Source: Aspergillus flavus
Taxonomy: Eukaryota; Ascomycota; Eurotiomycetes; Eurotiales; Aspergillaceae
Length of the DNA: 64,000 bases
NCBI RefSeq assembly: GCF_009017415.1
Contig: NC_092407.1
Coordinates: 4,092,001-4,156,000, forward strand
Direction: 5' to 3'
In this document: in pieces, positions 45,488 through 57,631 of the stretch
How the letters are laid out: each line of letters opens with the position of its first letter
Position numbering within the stretch: the first letter of the stretch is position 1
Notes under the pieces: generated by a model
Seen by the model: only the letters and a program-made list of their open reading frames with translations
Told to the model about the DNA's origin: nothing
Database searches by the model: none
Position numbers and translations under genes: made by a program

Positions 45488-46078
45488 TTAGTTACCTGTT
45501 TCCACGACGAAGAACTTGCCCTTCGTCTTGGAAGCATAGCCAAGGGCATTTCCGTCCCATGCATCTCCATCCGGGCGATCATTTCTCTCAGATTCAACGC
45601 GTTGGATCCTCTTATTTCGGCCAGCCACTCGTTCTTTAGCTAGAGCGTCCTTCAGTTGTTCCAGTCCAATTGTATTCTCCTTCAATGCCTCAAGGCTTTC
45701 GTCCCGGATGCTCTGCAGCGGCTCGACACCCGTCACGTCGGCACGCTGTATCTCTTTCACGAAATGGATTTGAGACTCAAGGGTCTCAAGCATCTTAGCT
45801 TCCTCCTCTTTGGTAGATGGCAGCGGAAGGGCTGACAGGCGGAGTAGGTGATGGAGTTGCGCCGGCGTGACTGTCGGCGACGATTGTTTCGCGGTCTGGT
45901 CAGGGAGGAGAGAACGGACGGACCAGGATGGCTTCGCAAGTAGCGCATCGACGTCTACCTGCTCGGGTTTGGGGCTATAGAAACGGATTCTGCGGACTTC
46001 AGCCAGGTTGGAAAGTCGCGAAGTCCGAGGACTGATCCGTCTGGACAACTGAGAAGCCGTGGAGCGTAGACAAAGCAT
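45488..46078 (-). CDS. Mitochondrial glutamyl-tRNA(Gln) amidotransferase subunit C-like
   Basis: A single exon encodes 196 residues. The first 35 are Arg/Ser-rich without acids, a typical matrix presequence. The GatC-like core is at about 70-135: LLRLSALPLP, a long helix (EEEAKMLETLESQIHFVKEIQ), and the conserved DVTGVEPLQSI. A fungal C-terminal extension with ALGYASKTKGKFFVVE follows. GatC holds together the GatA and GatB subunits that convert Glu-tRNA(Gln) to Gln-tRNA(Gln) in mitochondria. It starts 365 bases from SEC17, transcribed the other way. Confidence 0.87.
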   Translation of the reverse strand: MLCLRSTASQLSRRISPRTSRLSNLAEVRRIRFYSPKPEQVDVDALLAKPSWSVRSLLPDQTAKQSSPTVTPAQLHHLLRLSALPLPSTKEEEAKMLETLESQIHFVKEIQRADVTGVEPLQSIRDESLEALKENTIGLEQLKDALAKERVAGRNKRIQRVESERNDRPDGDAWDGNALGYASKTKGKFFVVETGN

Positions 46079-46443
46079 TGTCCCTTGATTTGTCGTGTAA
46101 ACGGATACCCGAAGCCAAAATGATAAATGGTTGCCGTAGACGTCCTCAATGAGTAGAGATTGAAAGAGCTAACCCAGTCGAGGTTAAAGTAGAAAGGTCA
46201 TGAAAATAAACATGTATTGAAATGAAGCAATTAAATAAATTGAACGCAAACCCGCCCACCGCCTACGTGAGCGGGCGGCAGATCAACTCCTCGTCCAACT
46301 TTCCGATTCCCCTCAGCCTAACTATATAATTTCATCTATCAGCGTCACAACCCCTCCTGATAAATTTTAGCCTCTAGTGCCGGAAACTGACCTCCATTGC
46401 ATTGCTCTTACTTTGTTGCTGGGGCCGACACAGCTTACCCAAC
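46079..46443. promoter_or_regulatory. Shared divergent promoter of GatC and SEC17
   Basis: 365 bases separate the two start codons. A GC-rich imperfect palindrome around 46254-46275 (CCGCCTACGTGAGCGGGCGG) stands out from the AT-rich surroundings and could be a regulator site. Confidence 0.5.
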
Positions 46444-47579
46444 ATGGCTCAAGACCCTCGTGTTCTGCTCCAGAAAGTAAGTTCAAAACCGTTACCTACC
46501 CCGGAATGACGATCACTGATGTCCTATGGTCACATACAGGCAGACAAAGCGCTGCAGGGCGCCAGCAGTGGCTTCAGCTTCTTTGGTGGACGGTCAGAGA
46601 AATACGAAAACGCAGCAGACTTGTACACGCAAGCTGGAAATGCATTCCGGGTTCAGAAGCAGAGTATGTCCCTCCCCCGCACCGCTTAATGTCCGGTGCT
46701 ATGACGTGCAGAATATTGACCCGCGCCTTTGTGGGAATATAGACAAGGAGGCCGGTTTAGCATTCGAAAAAGCCGCCTCTATCCAAACACAGAACCTGAA
46801 CGAACCTGATGACGCTGCCAATTCATTACAGGAGGCTTTCAAGGTCTACCGCAAGTCGGACCCTGAAGATGCCGCCCGTGTGCTCTCAAGCGCTATCCAA
46901 CACTATGTACTAAAAGGCAACTTCCGTCGTGCTGCCACTCAGCAGCAGTATTTGGCAGAGGTGTATGAGGTGGAACTGGGTGATCAGAAGAAGGCGCTGG
47001 AAGCCTACGAGAAAGCTGCTGAGTGGTTCGACAGTGATAACGCTGAAGCGTATGTCGTCAATCCCCCATTCTTCCACAATGCTATTTACTAATTTTTCTG
47101 GTCGATTAGCCTTGCAAACAAGCACTATCTCAAAGCTGCTGATTTAGCTGCCCTGGAAGGCGACTATTACAAAGCTATCGAACACTACGAGAGAATCGGT
47201 CGTTCGTCCATCTCTAATAACCTGATGAAGTGGTCCGTCAAAGATTACTTCCTCAAGGCCGGTATCTGCCATTTGGCCACTAATGTACGCGTCCCAATCA
47301 TTTCCTTAAGATGCCCAGTATATACTAACCATGTCTAAGGATCTGGTTGCCACCAACCGCGCCCTAGAGAACTACCGTGATATTGATAACACTTTCGTCT
47401 CAACAAGAGAACACCAGTTGCTTATTGACCTCGTTCAGACTATTGAACAAGGTGACCAGGAGGCCTTCGCCGACAAGCTCTACCAGTTCGATCAGCTGAG
47501 CAAGTTGGACAAGTGGAAGACAACCCTGCTACTCCGCATCAAGAACAATATCGAGGAGCAGGCAGAGGATTTCTCTTAG
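46444..47579 (+). CDS. SEC17: Alpha-SNAP, vesicular fusion protein Sec17
   Basis: Five exons, 46444-46476, 46540-46663, 46743-47049, 47110-47284 and 47340-47579, encode 292 residues, the size of yeast and mammalian alpha-SNAP. The N-terminal helix and loop GFSFFGGRSEKYENAADLY supply the membrane-touching FF. A series of TPR-like helical pairs follows (AFEKAASIQ, LQEAFKVYRKSDPEDAARVL, YLAEVYEVELGDQKKAL, HYLKAADLAALEGDYYKAIEHYE). The C-terminus has LLLRIKNNIEEQAEDFS with the conserved penultimate region that stimulates Sec18/NSF. The protein binds SNARE complexes and recruits NSF to disassemble them. All introns have standard GTAAGT/GTATGT/GTACGC donors. Confidence 0.97.
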
Positions 47580-48031
47580 ATAGCTATATCCATATCTCTT
47601 TTTGCTAATTTGTTTCACATATACCTCCCCACATAAACTCTGAAGTAGCGCCCCTCGCCACTTGTTGGATGTTCGTTGCTATCATGATTATTACCTCAGT
47701 TTTACGGTTCGCTACATGTCTTGGTTTTTGGGCTTGCTCGTAAATATACATATTTCAGCTATTTCGGATAGGGTGTTACTGCGCTATTAATTCATTCAAT
47801 ACCCATACGAGGAAACCGGATCTCAGAAAAAGAAAGATCGTAACTCATTAAAGCTTGACCTGATCTACTTATTGAAATCTATATGAAATCCTAATGCTTT
47901 TAGAACACCCCTATCTTTCAAGAGGTGAGAATCGTCAATTCATGCAACCGACTTTGTGGTATCATATCATCTTTCCCTTTGAAACCGCCCATATCAATCC
48001 TAAATCCCAGCGGCAAGAACACAAGAAACCC
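47580..48031. other. Convergent 3' region of SEC17 and TSR1
   Basis: 452 AT-rich bases with no coding sequence; contains both genes' 3' ends. Confidence 0.6.
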
Positions 48032-50535
48032 TTAAGCAGTAACCTCTTCCAGAGCGCGAGCCTTCCGAGGGAAGACCCGCTTGTACAAGCTAATACCGAT
48101 CGAATCTTGAGGGTTGATCTTGGCATCGAAGGTAGCCTTGAAGTAACCGTGAGTACCCAGACTCTCCTTGATGAAACCGCTGCGGCCTCTCCTGGTCCAC
48201 AGCTGGAGGGCCTTGAACCAGCTGATGTCCTCTGGGTTGAAGAACATGTAGCGTACCGTGACGACCCTCTTGTGGATCTTGTACGGGTGACCGGTGAGGA
48301 TTGCGCGCTTGGCGACAACGCGGGACGTATCGGGTGCCACGACTGTGCCGGTTGCGATGAGTTCCAATTGTTCGACATCTGGTTGCTCGTCTCCGTCCAT
48401 GACCTCAGGGTCTTGGACGGTCTTGTTCTTGAAAACAAGAACAGGGACGGCGCCCCAGGTAAGGGGTCCAATCCATGTTGCTATGGCACTGCGGCCAGGG
48501 TGGAGGAAACGATCGAATTTGTGTACGTTGTTTGGGGTGTTGTCGTTCGAGGAGAAGATAGGGTTGACGACCAGGCGGCGAGGTCCGCACTGAACAATGA
48601 GCTCTTCCTTGGACTTCAGCGGCTCTTCAATGTTAGAGGTCAAAGTCATGTTCACGTTAACAACGGTATTCTTGTGCTCGTGACGGAGGAGGGAGAAGAG
48701 GCACAGCGGCTGTGGCTTGTTGCGAAGAGACGTTGACACGGCACGAAGGTGTACGTCCACGCGGATACCAGGGTTAACACCACCGATAAGGGCCTCCCTG
48801 ACAGTCCTGTTCTTGGTACCCTTGTAATCAATGATCTGAAGCAGACGACGCCAGTCCTCTGGTTCGTGGGGTCGGTCTTCCCTTGTCTCCCAAGGACTGG
48901 TCTTAAAGTTCTTCAGACCTCTGAAGCGTGCTAACCGTTCTCTAGCAAGAACATTGGGGTGAAGTTCGATTTCATCGGGGAATTCCAGATCCTCCTTGGC
49001 TTCCTTTCTACGGCTAGCCCGATATTCCTCCAACTCTCTTTCCTCGTCTTCGGGTGACGGGTCAACAAACATCTCTGACTGGGGGTACTCGGTAGCCCCG
49101 GCTTCCGTCATCGCGTCGTGGTTGTCTGGGAAGATACCGTCTTCGGGCGCTCCAGCTGTGTCCATCGCCATTTCCTCATCCTCTCCATCGCTGAGGTCTG
49201 ATCCGGAAACGGAAACATCGTCCAAGAACCATGCGGATTGGTACTCTGATGTACCCTTTGGTAGCTTCTTGGGTTTGGCAGGGATGTGAGAATCGTCGTC
49301 AGAGAAGTAATGGTGTTCATCAAGTAGGACACCCCTTCGTTCCTCCTCGGGGATTTCCATGTCATCATCCTCCATTTCGATCTCTTCCGGTGCCACAACA
49401 GCAAGATCATCGATGTCTTCAGTTGGGGTATCCAAAACTTGGGAAGATTCACTCTCATCAACATTCATAGCATCGTCACGTTTGCCTCGTGCTTGCGGCA
49501 ATGGAGCTGCTGTAATTGAATCGATCTGGAAATCACCCCAGCCGGGGATATGGACTAAACGGTCCGCCTTCAGTCCTCTTCCACGTACAACACCGGTCAC
49601 GACAACATCATCCACAACTTCTGAGTTGGTCTCGGGCCAGGCGACGTTTTCAATGAGCATCCAACTACGCTCATCGCGCCAGCGGATACCCTTGGGCGTA
49701 GCGGTACAGAGAGAACGTATGGCGTTTGAGCATTCTTGTCTAGAATCCACAGAAAGAACCTTCTCCACGGATGGGAAGAAATGGTTGATGAATGACTTCA
49801 GCGAAGAGGCGACCTGTGGGCGTTTCTTGGGTGGGTTGATCTTATCAAGTCCCTAAGCAGTCTAGTTAGCACCATAACGCTAAGAAGCAGGTAAAATCCC
49901 ATACCTGAACAACCGCAAGGACATTGGAGATACCCTGGCCCTCAATCGAGCGCAGGATAAGTTCGCCTTGTTCCTGAACCTCAACTTCCGACGAGAGAGC
50001 CACAACCACAAAATCCGCCATACGACACACATCCAGCGCATTCATCAAATCAAACTTCGCGGGGATATATTGAACACTCTGTCGGAAACGGTCGATGCGC
50101 ACGCGGGAGATGGTGTCGTGGGAGACCTCGCAAGAAACGTCCACGCTCTCGTTCAGGGACCGTATGATAGCGGCAACATCGATGTCGGCCGACAGCGGCA
50201 CAATGGCGACATGGCGGGGAGCGCCACTCTGGCCGGAGAAGATGCTGGTTGCTTGGGCCTTCTCCTGGTGCTTCACTTGCTGCTTCTGGCGGGCTTGATT
50301 CCTCCGGTCGAGCTTCGACATGAGTTGTTGATGAGGGGTCTTGCGCGTGCCCCGCTCTCCTCGTTCAACTTTGCCTGCAAGACATCAGCAATAGGTTCTA
50401 GACCATTAAAATGTAAAGTAAAAAATGCGGTCCGGTCGTACCCTTCGCCTTCTCCTTCAGTGCACCCTTAGACGCATGCTTGGTCTTGAATGGCTTGTGG
50501 GAAGTTTTGGTGGTGGAACGGTGATGGTGCTGCAT
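48032..50535 (-). CDS. TSR1: 40S ribosome maturation factor Tsr1
   Basis: Three exons, 50535-50442, 50374-49905 and 49852-48032, encode 794 residues. The first exon gives the basic start MQHHHRSTTKTSHKPFKTKH. The Bms1/Tsr1 N-terminal domain follows, with HVAIVPLS and FVVVALSSEVEVQEQGE but without the P-loop needed for GTP binding, as is normal for Tsr1. AARP2CN-type sequence continues (CTATPKGIRWRDERSWML, VTGVVRGRGL). A long acidic linker and the conserved C-terminal region (ENPWETREDRP-like SPWETREDRP, WIGPLTWGAVP, VRYMFFNPEDISWFKALQL, GTHGYFKATFDAKI) complete it. Tsr1 sits on pre-40S particles and blocks early initiation-factor binding during late cytoplasmic maturation. It is head to head with UTP7. 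Confidence 0.97.
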
Positions 50536-50931
50536 CGCTTGGGTGGGCGCCGAATTGGCACCGCTGGACCCTTTGAAACGGAAGGGGAGAGAGTCCAGTG
50601 TGAATTATTTACAGAGAATGTAAAATAAAAAGCGAAACTGAAATATTATAAATCGATACACAGTAAACAGCCCAGCAGGTCCCCAGTGGGCAATGAGATC
50701 GCCTGGCGGTCAGTTTGCAGAAAAAAAATCCGCTGTGGTGGACAAGCGAAAGGGAAAAAAAAGTCTTGGCATGAATTTTCCTGCGAAAGACCCGCAAAAC
50801 CTCCGGATCGTTGCTCCAACACTTTTCTTCTTACCTTTACGCTTTTGATTGTTTTGCTCGGCTTTTTCACTTGATAGCTTTCCTAATTTTACCTATTTTT
50901 CTCACCTTCACTCTCCTGTATCTTTCTCCAG
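50536..50931. promoter_or_regulatory. Shared divergent promoter of TSR1 and UTP7
   Basis: 396 bases separate start codons of two genes of the small-subunit assembly pathway. A-rich and GAATTTTCC sequences resembling the RRPE element and a GCAATGAGATCGC segment that is near, but not equal to, the PAC box are present. Motif significance was not computed. Confidence 0.55.
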
Positions 50932-52600
50932 ATGGCGGATAACCCGTCAACCAAGGCCGTCGCGCCGGCCAACAAAAAACGCAAAGAGAGTAAAGCACTC
51001 ATTGAAGCGCGACAGAAATATGGACGAGGAAAGGCAATTCCGATGCAAACCGTGAGGGACAAGAAACTGCGCGCCAATCTCAGGGCCGTCGAAAACAAAT
51101 TCAAACAAGCCGCGCTTAAGGCAAAGGATGCGGAGATTCTCTTGGAGCACGAAGCCGGTTTCCTCGAACCCGAAACAGAGCTGGAACGGACATACAAGGT
51201 CCGACAGGATGATATCAAAGAGGGCGTTGGGATCGAAACAGCGAAGAAGGGCTTCGAATTGCGACTGAATGACTTTGGACCCTACCGCGCAGACTATACG
51301 AGGAACGGACGTGACCTACTGTTGGCTGGCCGGAAGGGACATGTTGCGACGATGGACTGGCGCTCAGGACGACTAGGATGCGAGCTCAATTTGGGAGAGA
51401 CAGTTCGGGACGCTCGGTGGTTGCACAATAACCAGTTCTTCGCCGTGGCCCAAAAGAAATATGTCTACATCTACGATCAAGCTGGAACGGAAATTCATTG
51501 TCTCAGCAAGCACCTTGAACCGCTCTTCCTCGAATTTCTTCCGTACCACTTCCTTCTTGCTAGTGCTGTGAGTATCAACCCTATCCGGGTCAATAAAGCT
51601 TGTCTAACGATCATGTTTACTATAGCAAATGAGCGGCCACCTTAAGTACACCGATACTTCCACCGGACAAATGGTCGCCGAACTGCCCACCCGTATGGGC
51701 GCTCCAACATCATTAGCCCAGAACCCATGGAACGCTATCATCCATGTCGGCCACCAGAACGGAACCGTCAGCTTATGGTCTCCCAATTCCCAGACGGCGC
51801 TGGTGAAGGCCCTCGTTCACCGAGGTCCGGTTCGTTCCATGGCGATGGACAGATCAGGCCGGTATATGGTTTCAACCGGCCAGGATATGAAGATGAATGT
51901 GTGGGATATTCGCATGTACCGCGAAGTGCACTCATACTCATGCTACCAACCAGGCGCCTCCGTTGCGATCAGTGACCGCGGTTTGACGGCCGTTGGCTGG
52001 GGCACCCAGGTCAGCGTATGGCGGGGTCTCTTCGACGCAGCCGCCGCCGATCAAGGCAAGGTTAAGAGTCCATACATGGCCTGGGGCGGAGATGGCCAAC
52101 GTATTGAGAACGTGCGCTGGTGCCCCTTCGAGGATGTGCTCGGTGTCACCCACGACCAGGGCTTCGCCAGTATCATCGTCCCCGGCGCCGGCGAACCCAA
52201 CTTCGACGCTCTGGAGGCCAATCCGTACGAGAACAAGAGACAGCGCCAGGAGGCCGAAGTGCAGGGTCTGCTCAACAAGCTGCAGCCCGACATGATTTCC
52301 CTGGACCCCACCTTCATCGGAAAGCTAGACGCCATCAGCGACAAGAAGAACCGCGAAGAGCGCGACCTCGACCGCAGACCCGAAGACGTCATGGAGAAGC
52401 TCAAGAACCGTGGGCGCGGCCGCAACAGCGCCCTACGCAAGTACCTGCGGAAGAAGGGCCGCAGGAACGTCATCGACGACAAGATAGTCAAGGCCGAGAT
52501 GCTGCGCAAAGAGCACCAGGCCCGTGCAAGGGACAAGCTCCGTACCGAGCGGGAGGACCTGGGCCCTGCGCTAGCCCGATTCGCCAAGAAGGAGATCTAA
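50932..52600 (+). CDS. UTP7: U3 snoRNP/SSU processome protein Utp7 (WDR46/BING4 family)
   Basis: Two exons, 50932-51567 and 51626-52600, joined in phase 0, encode 536 residues. The basic N-terminus contains the conserved RQKYGRGKAIP. A long helix leads into the WD40 propeller (GFELRLNDFGPYRADYTRNGR, trimmed in life by no domain loss, then LLAGRKGHVATMDW, NPWNAIIHVGHQNGTVSLW, DRSGRYMVSTGQDMKMNVWD). The BING4-type C-terminus follows, with MISLDPTFIGKLD and a Lys/Arg-rich end. Utp7 takes part in early 18S rRNA processing in the nucleolus. All blades look intact. Confidence 0.97.
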
Positions 52601-52885
52601 TCCAGTCCCTGCTTTTTGGTGAATTCATGGATATTGCTTTTTTGCTTCTTTCCGTCAGGAGCTTTTCATATACCCGATGCTCTCGTAAGAGCTACAGCTC
52701 TTATTGGTTTTGTTCACGAACGAATTAACTCTGCATTTGTGAGGCGTTGGTCAAGGGTGTGGAATATGGGATTTCATAAACAAAAAAGTTTTCTTTCATC
52801 TTACGCCTTTTCTATGTAGTGAATAGACCACCAGCAATTGTACATTTAGGAACATGTCTCATACGAGAAAATCATAGATCATAAT

Positions 52886-53903
52886 CTACTGCTCATCCAC
52901 ACTCCCAGAACCCCTAGTAGCCCCAGCATTCCACCTCTCCAAGCTCAGCTCATAAGCACCGCTTCCCTTCCAGGCACTAATTATCAAGTCAATAATATTC
53001 TGCACATTCTTCCCATTCTTCACCTCGGCAAACACAGTCGGACCCCCTTCCCTCATCTTCCTCGCATCCCTATCCATAACATCCAAATCAGCCCCAACAA
53101 TATGCGCCAAATCACACTTATTCACCACCAACAGATCCGATCCCGTAATTCCCGGCCCACCCTTCCGGGGCACCTTATCACCACCGGCGACATCAATAAC
53201 ATAGATGATGAAATCAGCCAGCTCGCGCGAGTAATTGGCGGCCAGGTTATCACCCCCAGACTCGATTAGGAGGAGATCCGTCTGGAACTGCTTGTGGAGG
53301 GATTGCAGCGCAAGGAGGTTGGCGCTGATGTCCTCACGCACGGCGGCATGCGGGCAGCCACCCGTTTCGATGGCGCGAATGCGCTTGGACGCGAGGGCTT
53401 TGTGGCGGTTGAGGAATTCGGCGTCTTCGCTGTTGTGGGGTAGAGTTTTGTGTTAGCGGGGCATGTTTTGATTTTTTTTAGTAATTCCTTTTTTTATATT
53501 TTTTATATTTTTTGTTCTGGGATGGCTGAAGGTTTTTACCGGGTGAAAATGTCGTTGGTCACTGCTGCGATGTTATACTCGTCTCGGAGAGCTTGGCATA
53601 ATGCGAGCATTAGAGCTGTTTTTCCGGATCCGACGGGTCTGTTTGTGATGTTGTTAATGTCTTTGATTGAAATTCTTATGTTGTCTTTTTTGTTTATGCA
53701 TTGATGTATGTGTTTGTTGAGAAGACGTACCCGCCGATACCGATGGTGAAGGCGCGATCTCTCCAGTCGCGGCCCTCGATCAATGGCATTTCACGGTTCA
53801 CATAGGAACCGGGTCCGTCGAGGATCTCATGCGAGTGACCGTGACCACCGAAGTCATCGTGGGAGTGGCTAATGCCTTGATCATGGGAGTGAGAATGCGA
53901 CAT
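52886..53903 (-). CDS. ureG: Urease accessory GTPase UreG
   Basis: Three exons, 53903-53731, 53638-53540 and 53429-52886, encode 271 residues. The N-terminus is a His-rich metal-binding arm ([23 protein letters not shown]). The SIMIBI GTPase core has the P-loop [10 protein letters not shown] split across an intron at its first Gly, then [28 protein letters not shown] with the Cys-Pro-His nickel site, ESGGDNLAA, and VVNKCDLA for guanine recognition. UreG delivers nickel to urease together with UreD and UreF. No other urease gene is near, which is usual in fungi, where these genes are dispersed. The exon boundaries are supported by uninterrupted family sequence. Confidence 0.97.
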
Positions 53904-55030
53904 TTTAGTGGGGGGAGGGGGAAAGTGTATCGTTATAGTAGAAGGGTATATAGTCGGATGTAGTGATGAATTCGGTGTGGAGGGGTAGTTAACTATACTG
54001 GCAAAGGAGGGGCGTCCAGTTATTTAATCATTGATTTAGAGTTGCTGTCGGCCATGGACGGCATTCGTTCGCCGAACCAGCGGAGACTGCCGATACCACC
54101 TCCAGGCTCCATGACAGTTCTCTTCATGATGGTTTTCTTCTAAGCGAGGTAGCATTCCGATTGGACCCATGCTGACATGAATTGATATGTCATGGGATTT
54201 GATAAGAATGGATCTCCGAGCGGGTTCAAATAAGATCATTAAATGTAGGGCTCCGCAATCCATCCCCCAATGTCGATCCGCCGAAGATCTCCTTGGCCAG
54301 CAAGCTACCCAATATGCAACATGTTTCGTGTCCAATCAACTCGTCTAACTGTTATAGTGATAAAAGTACCAAACAAAACGAAATGAGTCAATCAATCAAT
54401 AGAGCCATAACTACATTATCTCTTCAGGTACATTCCCAAACGGCGCGGTATGCAGTGTCAAACGTACAGCACAGACGAAATAGCAGCAAGAATTATTTCC
54501 AGAGAACAGAAGCCCAACGCCAGACACATCAATCGCCAATGGAAAGACATGGATATCAATAGAGCGGTCCGAATGGTAGAAAATGACCAGTAACGCTATT
54601 GGGAATCGAGCTCAGCGTCCCGCAACATCACCTCCATAAGATACAGAGGCAGAGCAAAGTCACAGGACATGAACTCCGAGCAAACAAACCACAAGCAATA
54701 AATTGGATGGTGTACAGCGGGAACGATTCGTAGTAGGCGATATAGACTTCAAGGAGGCCGGTGCCTCGCACCGCCAACAGAAATCGTAACGAACAGCCAT
54801 ACCGTATCCATCACACTACACCGACAAAAGACCGCGCATAATTGCAATGACAACGATAATCCGATATGTTCAATGGATAGGGGCCCCAGAAAAAAGAGAA
54901 GATCAGCATCGCAAAAGGTATCCAAAAACGGTACGCCAGTTCCCCGTCTCTTGAGAGAAATGAAAATGTAAAAAAAAAAAAGAAAAGAAAAAAGAAAAAA
55001 GTGCGAACAAAGCCCATTGCAATAACTCCT
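53904..55030. other. Intergenic region, UreG promoter and PtaB 3' flank
   Basis: No coding sequence is recognised. Two purine-rich runs lie near 54968-55001, and open frames at 54036-54335 and 54293-54562 have no motif. Confidence 0.6.
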
Positions 55031-57631
55031 CTAATTAGCAGTGCCTTTCTGTCTTTTACCACCCACACGTGGGCTGGCTTTTACCGTCTTTGGTCCCGGG
55101 GGAGCGGTGCCGTTAACCTCCGGAGCGCCGTCATCGTTTTCCATCTTGACCGTACTTGCCCGGCGTCGTTTATGACTAACATTCGGGCTAGCACTAGCGC
55201 TCGTGCCCTGGCCAACATTAGGTTGCATTTGACCCTGTGGCACCATACCTGGAGGGCCAGCAAGGTGGCTTTGCGCCGGGCTTGGATGGGCCGAACCGCC
55301 CAGATGAGGTGACCCTTGGGCGCCCGGCAGACCAAGGTGCGCCATGGCTGGAGAGGCAAACTGGTTGGGTACATTCATGTTGGGGCCTCGCGGGTTCTGC
55401 CCAGGCTGCATAGCTGGATTCATCGGAGCTGGCATAAACCCGGGAGTTGGCGTTTGAGTCGGCAGGCTATTAACGAGGTTACGCAGCGCCTCAGGGGCTG
55501 AAAGTTGGGGGTTCTGCTGGGAGTATTGGAATAGCAATTGCATTTGAGATATTGTTTCGGCGACCTAGGGCGCATCTGGGATTAGCTATATCACCAAAGA
55601 GACCACTTTTGGAAACTTACCTCTAAGAAGCTCATTACAGCAAAAGGTACACCATTGGCGGTCACCATAGATTCGGGCAAGGTAAAGGCAGGCTGTTGGG
55701 CCTGTTTTTGTTGAGCCCGCTTGCCCATATTCTTAGAGACTTTCGGACTTTGTTTTTGGTCGGCGGCCTCCAATGCTTGCAATTGGCTGCGAGGGAGGTA
55801 CTCAGTATAACTCGTGACCTCGATATCAAGCATTTCAATTTTGTTGTTCATATCGAAGTGCGCCCTCAATTTCCCGTTGGTAAAAATCTATTTCCAAATT
55901 AGCGACCCGGTGTGCGATAGTCTTTACGTGGAGGAACACACCTGCGTATCGTTGACAAACCAATAAATGAATGAGGTTTTTTGACTTTCGACTATATGAC
56001 CCCCATTTGGCGAGTCCCTCTCCCGCGCATTTTCAACAACCATTTGGATGTGACGAATTCCGCTTGTGAACTGGGTTAGGTAGTAGCGCGCTAGTGCAGG
56101 AGTTGCGATCTCGAACTGTTTAGAGCCGGTCTGCGGATTCCATACTCCTTGTCGCAAAACGCCAGAGGGGGAGTAGAAATTATCCACGAAAGACTGCCAG
56201 TATAACAAGTCGTGCGCCTCACCGCGGCTCTGTGAACAGTTAGTATTAATTTTTCAGAACTGGAATCTAAGCATGTAGGTAGTACACACCGTGAAATTAC
56301 TGAGCTGTTCCGCAAATGTATTAAGGCATAGTATCGTCGCCCCTTTCATGTTCATCCGTTGCTGCATCATCATCGCATTCTGCTGTTGCTGCGCCTTCAA
56401 TTGAGCCTCCTGGGCTGTCATCGGCGGTCCCTGCTGCTGCTGACCCTGCTGCTGCTGTTGTTGACCCTGTTGTTGACCCTGCTGACCCTGCTGTGGCTGC
56501 GGCTGCGGTTGAGACTGGGGCTGCTGTGGTTGCGGTGGCTGTTGTGGCTGTTGCTGGGTTTGTTGCTGTGGCTGCTGCGGTTGCTGCTGCTGGCCTTGCT
56601 GGCCCTGCTGACCCGGTTGCTGGGATTGCGGTAATTGCTGTGGTGGTGGATTGGGCGTTGGCTGCGGCTGCGGAACGGCAGGCTGCTGCGGCGGCTGAGA
56701 CGTAGGTAGGTGTTGCTGAGGGGTGGGCTGCGGGGTGGCACTTCCCTGATGCGGCGGCGGCATCGGCTGCGGTTGAGGGGTGACACTTTGGGCATCATGT
56801 ACATTTTGAGGTTGAGGAGCTGGGCGCTGCTGTGGAGTCTGCTGGCCTGGTTGAGGCGTCTGCTGTTGCACTTGTTGTTGGGCCTGGTGTGCTTGCTGGG
56901 CTTGCTGCTGTTGGGCCTGTTGGGCCTGCTGGGCTTGCATAGCCAGAAAATGCTGCTGTTGTTGTATATTCTGCGGCTGTCCATGAGGCATCTGCTGAAG
57001 TTGCATTTGGGAGATGACCGGACGCATCCCAGGATTCTGCATGGCTGCCAGCTGAGCAGCATTCAATGGCTGCGTACCATTCGGCATTGACACGGGGAGC
57101 CCTCCATGCTGTTGCTGTTGTTGCTGTTGCTGTTGCTGAAAGAGCATCCGCTGTCTTAAGAGTTGTTGCTGCTGTTGTTGATGCATGAGTTGAGGGTTAT
57201 TGGCGACTGCAAGATAAAGACACGTATCATTAGCCGTCAAATCATATCATCGTGACGTTTTGTAGGCCATGTTCGGGACAATCGGGCGTTTGAGGGACAG
57301 AAGAAAGAAGAGGGAAAAACTTACATTGTTGCGCAAAGTGTGGTTGTTGGAACAGATGCGCTTGCGCTGGGTTCAGATGAGAGAGAGCATGAGCCTGTAC
57401 AGGACCGCCAGGCGCGGTTGTTCCAGCACCTGGTGGCATCCCACCCATCATTGGTCCACCCTGAGTGACCTGAGGGCCTCCCGGAGCTGATACTCCGGGA
57501 TGTACTTGCTGTACCATTCCGGCACCGGGATGAGCATTTGGGTGCTGACCAGGGGCCAATGGGTGACCCGGGGGAATACCGGGATGCTGCGGGATCCCTT
57601 GATGGGCAGGAAATGGCTGCGCCATCATCAT
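55031..57631 (-). CDS. ptaB: LIM-domain-binding (LDB1/SEUSS-type) transcriptional co-regulator PtaB
   Basis: Five exons, 57631-57325, 57206-56290, 56229-55942, 55887-55621 and 55564-55031, encode 770 residues. The first 100 are Pro/Gly/His-rich. Residues about 120-390 are Gln-rich with long QQQ and QQGQQ runs encoded by CAG/CAA mixtures. The conserved LIM-binding domain spans about 395-600: NTFAEQLSNFT, LLYWQSFVDNFYSPSGVLRQG, ARYYLTQF, FIYWFVNDTQ, LRAHFDMNNKIEMLDI and SYTEYLPRSQL. The tail has KRRRAS and a basic KRQKG end, likely nuclear signals. In Aspergillus this protein partners SomA (Flo8 type) to control adhesion, biofilm and conidiation. The long intergenic region upstream fits a heavily regulated gene. 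Confidence 0.92.
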
